Below are positions 28,684 through 37,014 of a stretch of DNA of 64,000 nucleotides, one piece after another. Positions within the stretch are counted from its first letter, which is position 1, and each line of letters begins with the position of its first letter. A program made the translations under genes and the position numbers. Under the pieces are notes generated by a model that saw only the letters and a program-made list of their open reading frames with translations, was not told the DNA's origin and searched no databases. The stretch comes from Bacteroidota bacterium (GTDB lineage: Bacteria; Bacteroidota; Bacteroidia; Sphingobacteriales; Sphingobacteriaceae), in NCBI GenBank assembly GCA_013286235.1, contig JABDGE010000001.1, positions 1 to 64,000 of the forward strand, written 5' to 3'.

Positions 28684-31048
28684 ACTCACTCCTAAGGCTC
28701 TTCACAGGGTTCGCCAGCGCTGCTTTGATCGCCTGGAAACCAACCGTAAGTATGGTTATTACAATCACGGACAGCAAAGCCACTATAAATACTGCCGGGC
28801 TAATTGTGATCCGATAGGCAAAACCGTTCAGCCATTGGCTCATCATCCACCACGACAGCGGGAAGGCAATCAGCACTGCTATGCCAACCAGTTTCAGAAA
28901 ATCGCTGGTAAGCATTACAGCAAGGCCTTGTACAGATGCACCAATCACTTTGCGAATGCCGATCTCCTTTTGCCGGGTCTGCGCCGTGAAGGCAACCAAA
29001 CCAAATAGCCCCAGGCAGGAAATAATAATGGCCAGTCCCGAAAAATATTTTGATAATACCGATATTCTTGTTTCAGTTTCGTATTGCTTCTGGTAAGCAT
29101 CATCCAGGAAATTATAAGCAAACGGGAAGCCCGGGTTAAACGACTCGTACAGATGCTGCACTGCGGCAATCGTTCCCTTTTGATCGCCTCCCTTTATACG
29201 CACCATAAGCTTATACCAGGGGTTGCCACCGCTGGTAGCCAGCACTATGAATGAGGGTGTCACCGTTTCGTGTAAGGATTCATAATGAAAATCCTTCACC
29301 ACGCCGATGATCTGCAAACTGCCGCCACCGATCTTGATATTTTTCCCTACCGGATCTTTCAAATGCATAGCACGGATAGCTGCTTCATTTAGAACCACTT
29401 TGTTGGTTTCATCGCCAAAGTTTTTCTCAAATGGTCGGCCCGCAGCCATATGCATGCCCATTGTCTCAATGAAGTTGTAGCTGCCAAAAAAGCCTTCAAA
29501 ATAGGTAGTCTGAGTATTATCGCCGTCCCAGCTCACACTGGCGGTACCGAAATTGCGGCCTACCATGTTGTGCTGTGTAAAGCCCGCGTTGACTACGCCG
29601 GGTATGTTTTTAAGCGCGTTAACAAAATCGTCCTCGTGCCCCATCAGCGCGCCTTCCGAATTAAACCGGATAATGTTATCCTTGTTATAGCCCGGATCGG
29701 TTGATTTGATAAACTGGATCTGCTGATAAACGATCAGCACCGAAACGATCAGCACTACTGAAAGCGTGAATTGAAAAACTACCAGGCCTTTACGCGCGAT
29801 TAATTCACCAAGCGAAGTTTTAAGCTTGCCTTTCAAGATAGCCAGCGGCTGGAACCTGGATAGGTACAAGGCCGGGTAGCTGCCCGACAATAGCCCGGTT
29901 ACGAGGGTTATGATTATTAGTATCGATAACAGTTGAAAGCTAAAATCGAGATGAATATCCTTGGCCGTCAGTTCATTGAATTCCGGAAGCAGCAGCCAGA
30001 CAATTCCCAGCGCAATCAAGGTGGTAAAAGAAGCCAGCATCAGCGATTCCGACAAAAACTGCAGGATCAGATGGCTGCGGTGGGCGCCCACCACCTTTTT
30101 TACCCCCACCTCCTTCATCCTTCCGGCAGCTTTTGCGGTCGACAAATTCATAAAATTGATGCAGGCGATAACCAGTATAAATATGGCGATGATGGAAAAC
30201 AGTTTTACGTATTCGCCCCGGCCGCCAACACGCGAGCCGTGGTTAAATGTATTTTCGAGGTAATTGTCCGAAAAACGCATTGCGAACAGTGAACGCGCCG
30301 TATCGGCGGTATTGCGGCTTATCAGCTTTGCAATGCTTTTGTTAAAGGCGTCAACATCCGTACCGTTTTTCAGCATAATAAAGTTATGCGGGCCGCCGTT
30401 ACCCCAGGTTTTTACCCAACTTTGCCCCGGCATGTCGGCCAGGTAGTCAAAACTCTGTACAAAATCAAATTGCTGCGACGAATGCACGGGCATTTGATAC
30501 ACCCCCGACACAAAAAATACCTTATCATTCTGAACCTTTATGCCTCTGCCCAAAACGTTGGTGCTGTTAAAAAGCCGTTGGGCCAGGTCGGAGCTGATAA
30601 CGATGGATGTTTTATCATTGAGCACCTTACTTCGGTCGCCAACCAGCATCTTAAACGAAAATATATCGAAGTAGTCCTTGCCGGCGTATTGCCCTGAAGC
30701 TCTCAGGCTTTTATCGCCAACGGTTAGCGTCGATTTTTGGAACCAGTCCGGCGGCGCCACGGCGGCGGCATACATCACCTGCGAGTGTTGCAGTTTCAGC
30801 ACATCGCTCACCAGGCCCGACGATTCGTCCGTCAGCGACTGGCTACCCGCATTTTTGCGGTGCTCCATCACCTGGTATATCTGGTTGTCGTTGTCGAACT
30901 CCTTGTCAAACCTCAGCTCGTCATGAACCCACAAATAGATCAGCAAGGTGCACGCAATCCCCGCCGAAAGCCCGATCACATTTAAAAAAGTGAATTGCTT
31001 ATCCTTTTTTAAGTTTCGGAAAGCGATTTTTAAATAGTTCTTTATCAT
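28682..31048 (-). CDS. Permease 12, two-lobe MacB/FtsX-like ABC transporter permease
   Basis: 788 aa. Motifs are RMKEVGVKKVVGAHRSH (the first coupling motif has Lys instead of Arg, and the preceding RA becomes RM) and QKEIGIRKVIGASVQG, with QIIGVVKDFHYESL and NPVKSLRSE. The second periplasmic domain contains SVSWDGDNTQ, placing it near permeases 1, 2 and 7. The leader forms AGGAGG followed by a six-G run and TAT-ATG. The altered coupling residues make it the best candidate for a member with changed ATPase contact. Confidence 0.92.
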   Translation of the reverse strand: MIKNYLKIAFRNLKKDKQFTFLNVIGLSAGIACTLLIYLWVHDELRFDKEFDNDNQIYQVMEHRKNAGSQSLTDESSGLVSDVLKLQHSQVMYAAAVAPPDWFQKSTLTVGDKSLRASGQYAGKDYFDIFSFKMLVGDRSKVLNDKTSIVISSDLAQRLFNSTNVLGRGIKVQNDKVFFVSGVYQMPVHSSQQFDFVQSFDYLADMPGQSWVKTWGNGGPHNFIMLKNGTDVDAFNKSIAKLISRNTADTARSLFAMRFSDNYLENTFNHGSRVGGRGEYVKLFSIIAIFILVIACINFMNLSTAKAAGRMKEVGVKKVVGAHRSHLILQFLSESLMLASFTTLIALGIVWLLLPEFNELTAKDIHLDFSFQLLSILIIITLVTGLLSGSYPALYLSRFQPLAILKGKLKTSLGELIARKGLVVFQFTLSVVLIVSVLIVYQQIQFIKSTDPGYNKDNIIRFNSEGALMGHEDDFVNALKNIPGVVNAGFTQHNMVGRNFGTASVSWDGDNTQTTYFEGFFGSYNFIETMGMHMAAGRPFEKNFGDETNKVVLNEAAIRAMHLKDPVGKNIKIGGGSLQIIGVVKDFHYESLHETVTPSFIVLATSGGNPWYKLMVRIKGGDQKGTIAAVQHLYESFNPGFPFAYNFLDDAYQKQYETETRISVLSKYFSGLAIIISCLGLFGLVAFTAQTRQKEIGIRKVIGASVQGLAVMLTSDFLKLVGIAVLIAFPLSWWMMSQWLNGFAYRITISPAVFIVALLSVIVITILTVGFQAIKAALANPVKSLRSE

Positions 31049-31060
31049 ATACCCCCCAAC

Positions 31061-31075
31061 CTCCTAAAGGGGGAG
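31061..31075. repeat. G/C element upstream of permease 12
   Basis: CTCCTAAAGGGGGAG, nearly identical in sequence and position to the element before permease 10. Confidence 0.8.
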
Positions 31076-31188
31076 TTTAATTTCTTGTTAATTAAAATCG
31101 TACCCGTACGAGTTTGACATTCCGACTTTCCAATTCAAAAAAATCCGACATCGAACATCCGAACTTCCGCATTCAAAATCATTCCGTA

Positions 31189-31287
31189 CCCGATAGCCAT
31201 CGGGAGGTTCGTTGATGAATCTTCGCTTCTCGCTTTGGACTTTCAGCTTATTCCTTTCACCGCCAACTGCCAACTGCCTACTGCTTA
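31189..31287. repeat. Variant GATAGC palindrome and ACTGCCA words
   Basis: CCCGATAGCCATCGGG (one base off the palindrome consensus) at 31189-31204, and AACTGCC/ACTGCTT words at 31262-31287 leading into the permease 13 stop. Confidence 0.7.
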
Positions 31288-33741
31288 CTCACTTCTAAGG
31301 CTCTTCACCGGGTTCGCCCCCGCCGCCCTCACCGCCTGGAAACTGATCGTCGCCAATGCAACAAATATGGCCGTCACCCCTGCCAGGCCAAATATCCACC
31401 AGCTAATGCTAATGCGGTAGGCAAAATCCTGCAGCCAGTTATGCAAAATATACCAGGCAACCGGTGTGGCAATCACAATGGCGTACACCACCAGCTTGAT
31501 AAAATCTTTGGACAGTAGCAAAACGATGTTCGAGACCGAGGCGCCAAGCACCTTCCTCACCCCGATTTCTTTGGTGCGCTGCAGGGTGGCAAAAAGCGAA
31601 AGGCCCAGCAATCCAAGGCAGGCAATAAATATGGCAAAGCCTCCGAATATGCTGAACGCCTTGCCCAACAATTGATCGTTTTTATACAAAGCGTTAAATT
31701 GCTCATCGAGGAATGAATAATCAAAAATATTACCCGGGAAAAAGCTTTGGTATTTCTCTTTTATGGCCGCTACTGTAGCCGTCACATTTGCGGGTGAAAT
31801 TTTGATAGATATTTGATTTTGGATATTTAAAACCGGTTCAAGTATGGTCGGTTCGATCGCGTAGTGCAATGATTTTTGGTGATAATCCCCAACCACTCCT
31901 ACAACATCCCATTTATTAGTACCGTTCATGATGGAATGACCGATCGCTTTTTCAGGCGATGAAAAACCAAGGGTTTTAACGGCACTTTCATTTAGGATCA
32001 GGTTATGTAACTTGCTGCGGTCGGGGTTATAATCCGATTGGACAAAATTCCTGCCGGCCACTAATTTCATCCCGTAGGTTTTAAGAAAGTCTTTGCTTAC
32101 ACCGTCAAACCGCATGGTATAATGGATGTTCGGGTCAGCCTCTGCCGACCTTATGCCAAAGTTTCGACCCATTTCGTTACCAGGCACCCAAAAAGAAGTC
32201 GCCGCATTTTTTACATCCGGAATCTGATCCATCTCCGCAACAAAGGCGTTGGTACGTGTTACAAAAGTGGTATCTTGTTTTACAAACGCCGGACCATTGA
32301 TCACCAGCATCTGGTCGATGTTTACGCCCAGCTTCTGGTCGTTCATGTATTTGATCTGCTTGTAAACCACAAACGACCCGGTGATGAGCACGACGGTTAT
32401 TGTAAATTGACCGATAACAAGCCCCTTACGCAGAAAAGCGCCTTTTTTAGATGAGCTGAACCTTCCCTTTAAAACCATGATGGGTTTAAATGCCGATAGC
32501 ACAAAGGCAGGATAAAACCCCGACACAAATACCCCGGTTAGGATGATCACCAGCAAACCGGCACTGATCAAATAGCCGCCAAAACCCTTTTTAAACAGGT
32601 AGTCCATCGACAGTTGATGCTGAACCAGGCTATTAAACGAGCGCTGGGCAGCGAACACCAATAGGATAGCCACAGCCAGCGCAATAATATTGATCAAAAA
32701 GGATTCGGTTAAAAACTGCCGGATCAGTTGCCCCTGGGTGGCGCCGGTCACTTTACGAACACCTACCTCTTTGGCCCTTTCAACTGATCGGGCGGTAGCC
32801 AGGTTGATGTAGTTGATCCAGGCAATACAAATAATAAACAAGGCGATGATCAGCAGGCCCCACACCACCGTGGCGCTGCCGGTATTGGCTATCTCGTATT
32901 CGGTATCCGAATAGAGGTGTGCTTTAAGTAGCGGCTGCAGGTAGAACTTCTCCACGCTGCCCGAAACTTTATTTCCCTGGAAATGCCGCTGACTAAAGGC
33001 CGCCAGCTTCGCATCGAAGGCTTTGTAATCGGTGCCGTCCTTCAGTTGTATATAGTGCCAGAAATCCGAATCCGTAAAATCATAGTCGGCCTGCTTATAG
33101 CCGTAGCTGTGAATGATGGTCTGATACGACAACAGCATATCAAACGACAAAAGTGAATTTTCCGGGACATCCTGTATAATGGCTACCACTTTGGAGGGGA
33201 AAGTATCCTGGGCCACCGTGATCATCTTCCCGATGAAGGGTTCCAAATTATCACCCCGGACATCGAATATCTTGCGCGCAGTCGAGGCCGTGAGCACAAC
33301 TGTATTGGGTTCCTTTAGCGCCGTGCCCAGGTCCCCGGCCAACGAAGGATAAGTAAACATCAAAAAAAACGAATTATCAACCGCAAATGCGTTTTCCTTT
33401 GGGATTTTTTTATCCTGGTAAGTGATGATCACCTGCCCCTGCGGCAAAATCCGGGTATGGTTTACAACCTCCGGGTAATCGTCCTGCAGCGCTTTCCCCA
33501 CACCTGAATAAGTGATGGTGCCGTGCTGAATCAGCTTATTGTTTTGGTAACGGTCGTTCACCAGGCGGTAAATGTTGTCCGCGTTTTTATTAAAATGATC
33601 GAAGCTTAGTTCAAAATTTACATGCTGCAATATCAGCAGGCAAGCGGCCATCCCCAGCGATAAGCCAAGAACATTGATCAGTGAAAAAACCTTGTTTTTC
33701 CACAAATTCCGCCAGGCAGTTTTGAAATAGCTTTTTATCAT
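31285..33741 (-). CDS. Permease 13, two-lobe MacB/FtsX-like ABC transporter permease
   Basis: 818 aa, the first permease after the ATPase in transcriptional order. Coupling motifs are RAKEVGVRKVTGATQGQ and TKEIGVRKVLGASVSN. Just before the first motif the usual ACINFMNL is replaced by CIAWINYINL, a change in the membrane helix shared by no other member. The second periplasmic domain has DVVGVVGDYHQKSL. It ends NPVKSLRSE. An upstream palindrome and G-run lie within 10 nt of the ATG. Intact. Confidence 0.92.
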   Translation of the reverse strand: MIKSYFKTAWRNLWKNKVFSLINVLGLSLGMAACLLILQHVNFELSFDHFNKNADNIYRLVNDRYQNNKLIQHGTITYSGVGKALQDDYPEVVNHTRILPQGQVIITYQDKKIPKENAFAVDNSFFLMFTYPSLAGDLGTALKEPNTVVLTASTARKIFDVRGDNLEPFIGKMITVAQDTFPSKVVAIIQDVPENSLLSFDMLLSYQTIIHSYGYKQADYDFTDSDFWHYIQLKDGTDYKAFDAKLAAFSQRHFQGNKVSGSVEKFYLQPLLKAHLYSDTEYEIANTGSATVVWGLLIIALFIICIAWINYINLATARSVERAKEVGVRKVTGATQGQLIRQFLTESFLINIIALAVAILLVFAAQRSFNSLVQHQLSMDYLFKKGFGGYLISAGLLVIILTGVFVSGFYPAFVLSAFKPIMVLKGRFSSSKKGAFLRKGLVIGQFTITVVLITGSFVVYKQIKYMNDQKLGVNIDQMLVINGPAFVKQDTTFVTRTNAFVAEMDQIPDVKNAATSFWVPGNEMGRNFGIRSAEADPNIHYTMRFDGVSKDFLKTYGMKLVAGRNFVQSDYNPDRSKLHNLILNESAVKTLGFSSPEKAIGHSIMNGTNKWDVVGVVGDYHQKSLHYAIEPTILEPVLNIQNQISIKISPANVTATVAAIKEKYQSFFPGNIFDYSFLDEQFNALYKNDQLLGKAFSIFGGFAIFIACLGLLGLSLFATLQRTKEIGVRKVLGASVSNIVLLLSKDFIKLVVYAIVIATPVAWYILHNWLQDFAYRISISWWIFGLAGVTAIFVALATISFQAVRAAGANPVKSLRSE

Positions 33742-34171
33742 ACCCCCTAACCTCCGCTAGCCAGCGGAGGAATTTATTTTTTTAAGTTAACAGTATCAAA
33801 GTCCTGAATTCAACAATCCGCATTCGACATTACGTATTCCGCATTTCCTCATCTCATATCTCACATCTTCAAATCCGAAATGGCGATAGCCCTCTTGAGC
33901 TCCGCTGAAAAACAAACAATCGCGAAAAATCGAACATCCGAATTCCGGCATTAAACCCATTCCGCATCCGATAGCTATCGGATCGACATTTTGCATTCCG
34001 CATTTCCCCATCTCCCATCTCAAAATCCAGCCAAAGTAACCCCAACACTCAAGCTAACCCCTCCATTTCGGAGGAGGTTAGCGGGAGGCACTTAACTTTA
34101 ACTAATATACTAAAACTCGTCTCTGTCAGGCAGATATGCCGGCTCAAGACTAAGGACTAAAGGCTCGCGAC
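33742..34171. repeat. 430-bp gap: palindromes and word repeats, no gene
   Basis: The gap holds CCTCCGCTAGCCAGCGGAGG (33751-33770), CTCATATCTCACATC words near 33851-33868, CCGATAGCTATCGG (33968-33981), and a CCTCC-ATTTC-GGAGG hairpin (34060-34074) that is another G/C element variant. Short ORFs here consist of repeat sequence and are not supported as genes. Confidence 0.75.
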
Positions 34172-34849
34172 TTAGATCATTATATTCTCCATCACAGTCT
34201 GGCCGTCCAAAAGACGGATGATGCGATGGCTGTAGCGCGCGTCGTGTTCGGAGTGCGTTACCATGATGATGGTAGTACCCTGTTCGTTCAGGTCAGTCAG
34301 CAGTTCCATTACGTCGTTACCGTTGGTGGAGTCGAGGTTACCGGTGGGCTCATCCGCAAGGATCAGCTTGGGTTTGTTTACAACTGCCCTGGCAATGGCC
34401 ACACGCTGTTGCTGACCACCCGATAATTGTTGCGGGTAGTGGTTGCGGCGGTGCATGATCTGCATTTTGTCCAGCACTTCTTCCACCCTTTTTACACGTT
34501 CGGCCGATGGCACACCGGTGTAGATCAGCGGCAGCTCCACGTTTTCGAAAACGGTAAGCTCGTCGATCAGGTTAAAGCTCTGGAACACAAAACCGATGTT
34601 GTGTTTGCGCAGGTCGGCACGTTTACGCTCGGTGAAATGTGCAACCTCAATGCCGTTAAACACATAGCTGCCTTCATCCGGGTCATCAAGCATGCCCAAA
34701 ATGTTTAGCAGGGTCGACTTGCCACAGCCCGAAGGGCCCATAATGGCAACAAACTCGCCGGTTTTCACTTCGATCGAAAGCTTGTTCAATGCAATCGTTT
34801 CTACCTCTTCTGTGCGGTAAAATTTTTCAAGATTTGTTATTTTTATCAT
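34172..34849 (-). CDS. ABC transporter ATP-binding protein, MacB/LolD type
   Basis: 225 aa, the normal length for a stand-alone LolD/MacB-type ATPase. The Walker A motif GPSGCGKST lies near residue 39, followed by a Q-loop (FVFQSFN), the signature LSGGQQQR near 142, Walker B LILADEPTGNLD, and the switch His in VTHSEHD. It should power the permeases, two copies per permease. It is the only ATPase gene in the locus and sits first but one in transcriptional order, between adaptor and permeases. Its ATG is preceded by a plain AGGAGG with 6-nt spacing that is not buried in a palindrome, unlike the permeases, which fits higher synthesis (inference). The final residues DGQTVMENIMI are compact with no extra domain. 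Confidence 0.95.
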   Translation of the reverse strand: MIKITNLEKFYRTEEVETIALNKLSIEVKTGEFVAIMGPSGCGKSTLLNILGMLDDPDEGSYVFNGIEVAHFTERKRADLRKHNIGFVFQSFNLIDELTVFENVELPLIYTGVPSAERVKRVEEVLDKMQIMHRRNHYPQQLSGGQQQRVAIARAVVNKPKLILADEPTGNLDSTNGNDVMELLTDLNEQGTTIIMVTHSEHDARYSHRIIRLLDGQTVMENIMI

Positions 34850-35182
34850 TTGCGCCTCCTAAATCCCTTCCGTTTCATTTTTCGGCAGGATTCTATTTAA
34901 TAGTTTTTAATTAGATTCTTATTGTTGTAATGTTGAAACGTTGTAATGTTGGAACGTTGTAATGTTCTATTGTTGTAATGTTGTAATGTTGTAATGTTCT
35001 ATTGTTTTATTGTTATATTGTTGGAATATTGTAAAGTTGAAATGTTGTAATGTTCTTTTGTTTTATTGTTGCATCGTTCTATTGTTCTGTTTGTGCTCTC
35101 AAAACTGCTACTGCTACTACCCCCCTCCGGCCATGAACTATGAACTATGAACCACTGCCAACAGCCCACTGCAAACTGCCAA
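34850..35182. repeat. 333-bp gap with long run of TTGTAATG octamers
   Basis: From about 34924 to 35092 the plus strand is built of roughly twenty degenerate units around GTTGTAAT / GTTCTATT / GTTTTATT (on the coding strand CATTACAA and variants). At 35131-35184 ATGAACTATGAACC and AACTGCC words run to the adaptor stop. It lies in the transcribed spacer between adaptor and ATPase. No gene was seen. Confidence 0.8.
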
Positions 35183-36436
35183 CTACTTCTTAAGCACCAA
35201 CTCATCAATCGTCCCAAACGTATCATAGCTGGATGTGATCACCTTGTCCCCTTCCTTCAGGCCCGATGTCAACTCGTAGTAATCAGGGCTCTGACGGTTG
35301 ATCGCAATGTCAACTTTGTAGGCTTTTTTGCCGTCCTCGCTTACTTTAAATATCCAGTTGCCGCCGGTTTGCTGGAAAAATCCGCCCTTAGGCAACAATA
35401 GGGCAGTAGTTTGGTCGCTCAGGAACAGTCGTACCTGGAGCGTCTGCCCCTTCCTTATGCCTGTCGGAACCGGGCCTACAAATGTCATATCCACGTTAAA
35501 CTGGCCGGCCACTACCTGGGTAAACACCTTTTTGACAACCAGGTTATAAGTCTTGTCGGCAAATTGAAAATCGCCCTTCAGGCCGGTAAATACCCGGGCA
35601 ATATAATGATCTTCCACGCCTACCCTTATTTTAAATCCCGAAGCCTCATCTATCTGCCCTATTTCATCGCCTGCTTTCTTGTCCTGCCCTATTTCAGAGT
35701 CGAAAGATGTTAATTGTCCGTCCACCGGCGCGCGTAAGGTAAGGGCTGACACTTTTTCCTTTAACAAATCAAGGGTTTGCTTCATCTGGCTGTATTGCTC
35801 CTTGGTTTGTGCTTCCTGTTGCTTAACCAGCGTGGTATCCTGTATCAGGATTTGCCTGGCCAGTTTCTCGCGTTTCAGCTGGTAATCGTATTGGTTTACC
35901 GCGGTCTGGTATTCCTGCAGGCCTATCGCCTTTTTGCCATACAGGTCCTTATCCAGGTTGTATATGCGTGCGGCTTCCTTATAGGCAACATCCACGTCAG
36001 CCATCGAATTCAGCTTCGAAATGGTATTTTGCTCGGCAGCGTTGTGCTGTATCGCCATCTGCGTTTCATCATTAACCACCTGGGTCTGTTCATTGGCAAG
36101 GCTCAGTTCAAGGTTGGTATTTGATAAGCGCACGATCGGGTCGCCGGCTTTCAGTATGGCGCCGTCCTCCACATATTTCTGTTCAACACGGCCACCGTCG
36201 GTCGCGTCAAGGTAGATGGTAGTCAATGGCATAACCACGCCGTTCACCGGGATATTTTCCTGGAACGGCCCTTTAGTAATAGTACTTATAGTCAGTCTTT
36301 CGGTATCCACATCCAGTTTGCTTTTGCCCGAGGTTGAGTAAATGGCGCCGGCGATCAATAAAACCAAAGCCGTTATGCCGAGTATTGTTAGTATCCGTTT
36401 GGTATTCCAGGTCCTTTTTTCAATTTTTCTGTCCAC
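35183..36436 (-). CDS. Periplasmic adaptor subunit (MacA/HlyD family)
   Basis: 417 aa. A short cytoplasmic start is followed by one membrane anchor at about 14-34 (ILTILGITALVLLIAGAIY). Then come a barrel-sandwich half (NGVVMPLTTIYLDATDGGRV..VEDGAILKAGDPIVRL), a long coiled-coil hairpin at about 115-225 rich in Gln/Lys/Leu, the second half (LRAPVDGQLTSFDSEIGQ), a beta-barrel and a membrane-proximal domain. In MacAB-type pumps this subunit links the permease to an outer-membrane channel. No TolC-like gene is in the window. It is the promoter-proximal gene of the locus, 578 bp from the divergent regulator. A single adaptor for thirteen permeases implies shared use (inference). Confidence 0.92.
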   Translation of the reverse strand: MDRKIEKRTWNTKRILTILGITALVLLIAGAIYSTSGKSKLDVDTERLTISTITKGPFQENIPVNGVVMPLTTIYLDATDGGRVEQKYVEDGAILKAGDPIVRLSNTNLELSLANEQTQVVNDETQMAIQHNAAEQNTISKLNSMADVDVAYKEAARIYNLDKDLYGKKAIGLQEYQTAVNQYDYQLKREKLARQILIQDTTLVKQQEAQTKEQYSQMKQTLDLLKEKVSALTLRAPVDGQLTSFDSEIGQDKKAGDEIGQIDEASGFKIRVGVEDHYIARVFTGLKGDFQFADKTYNLVVKKVFTQVVAGQFNVDMTFVGPVPTGIRKGQTLQVRLFLSDQTTALLLPKGGFFQQTGGNWIFKVSEDGKKAYKVDIAINRQSPDYYELTSGLKEGDKVITSSYDTFGTIDELVLKK

Positions 36437-37014
36437 TTGTAGTATTTTATATGTTGTTATCGATTTGCATAGTTGTTATAAAAACACATGCCACAAATTA
36501 AACACCTGTTTTTCAGCAAATTAATACAATTATTGTCAAACTTAGCGTACGCTTCTGTTACAGCGGGTGTTCGGTTATGATACAATGAAATTTGAGCAGC
36601 TTGATACATGTGTTCGTTGTTTTATTGGTTATCACTTCACGGATAGCGCTTTATAGGCCACTACTATGTATAAGACGCATTATTTGCATAAAAGTTGCAG
36701 GGAATGTTATGATTGATAGCATATTAACGGCAATTATTTGTTGTCAATATTTGGTTACTAATATAACGATAAGCATAAAATACGAACATTTGCAGAATTA
36801 TTAGTACCATTGAGATGTGAGATATGAGGTGTGAGGTGTGAGATATAAAATGGAGGCGACTGTAGTCGTTCATGGTTCATAGCCGGAGATTAGTCGACAT
36901 GTGAGATATACCGGTGAACAGGCTCCTCGTCTCAAATCTCATATCTCACATCTCATATCTACCAGTGAACCAGTGAACTAATGATCTAATGAACTATTGA
37001 ACCAATGAACTAAA
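36437..37014. other. 578-bp divergent regulatory region
   Basis: It separates the transporter operon (minus) from the two-component genes (plus). About 36437-36800 is AT-rich unique sequence that should hold the operon promoter. 36811-36960 is filled with GAGAT(A/G)TGAG words in both orientations. 36961-37010 consists of six GAAC(C/T)A(A/G)T octamers ending 4 nt before the regulator ATG. No gene was seen. Confidence 0.7.
36646..36661 (-). promoter_or_regulatory. Weak sigma-54 promoter candidate
   Basis: On the minus strand GTGGCCTATAAAGCGCT gives GG and GC separated by 10 nt, the sigma-54 -24/-12 spacing, 210 nt before the adaptor ATG. The flanks match the consensus poorly. A second candidate at 36477-36493 (TGTGGCATGTGTTTTTA) has a better -24 box but lacks the -12 GC. 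Suggested only because a sigma-54 activator is next door. Confidence 0.2.

Noticed and set aside
2287..33770. Permease cassettes with inverted flanks as insertion sequences or transposons
   Set aside because: No transposase or integrase is encoded, and no target-site duplication was seen. The elements also occur singly at other genes.
33796..34023. 75-codon minus-strand ORF upstream of permease 13
   Set aside because: Its sequence consists of intergenic word repeats and the GATAGC palindrome.
34921..35092. Octamer tract as a CRISPR array
   Set aside because: Units are 8-9 nt and degenerate, there are no unique spacers and no cas genes.
36477..36493. Second sigma-54-like box before the adaptor gene as a firm promoter
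   Set aside because: The near-invariant -12 GC is missing; kept only as a mention.
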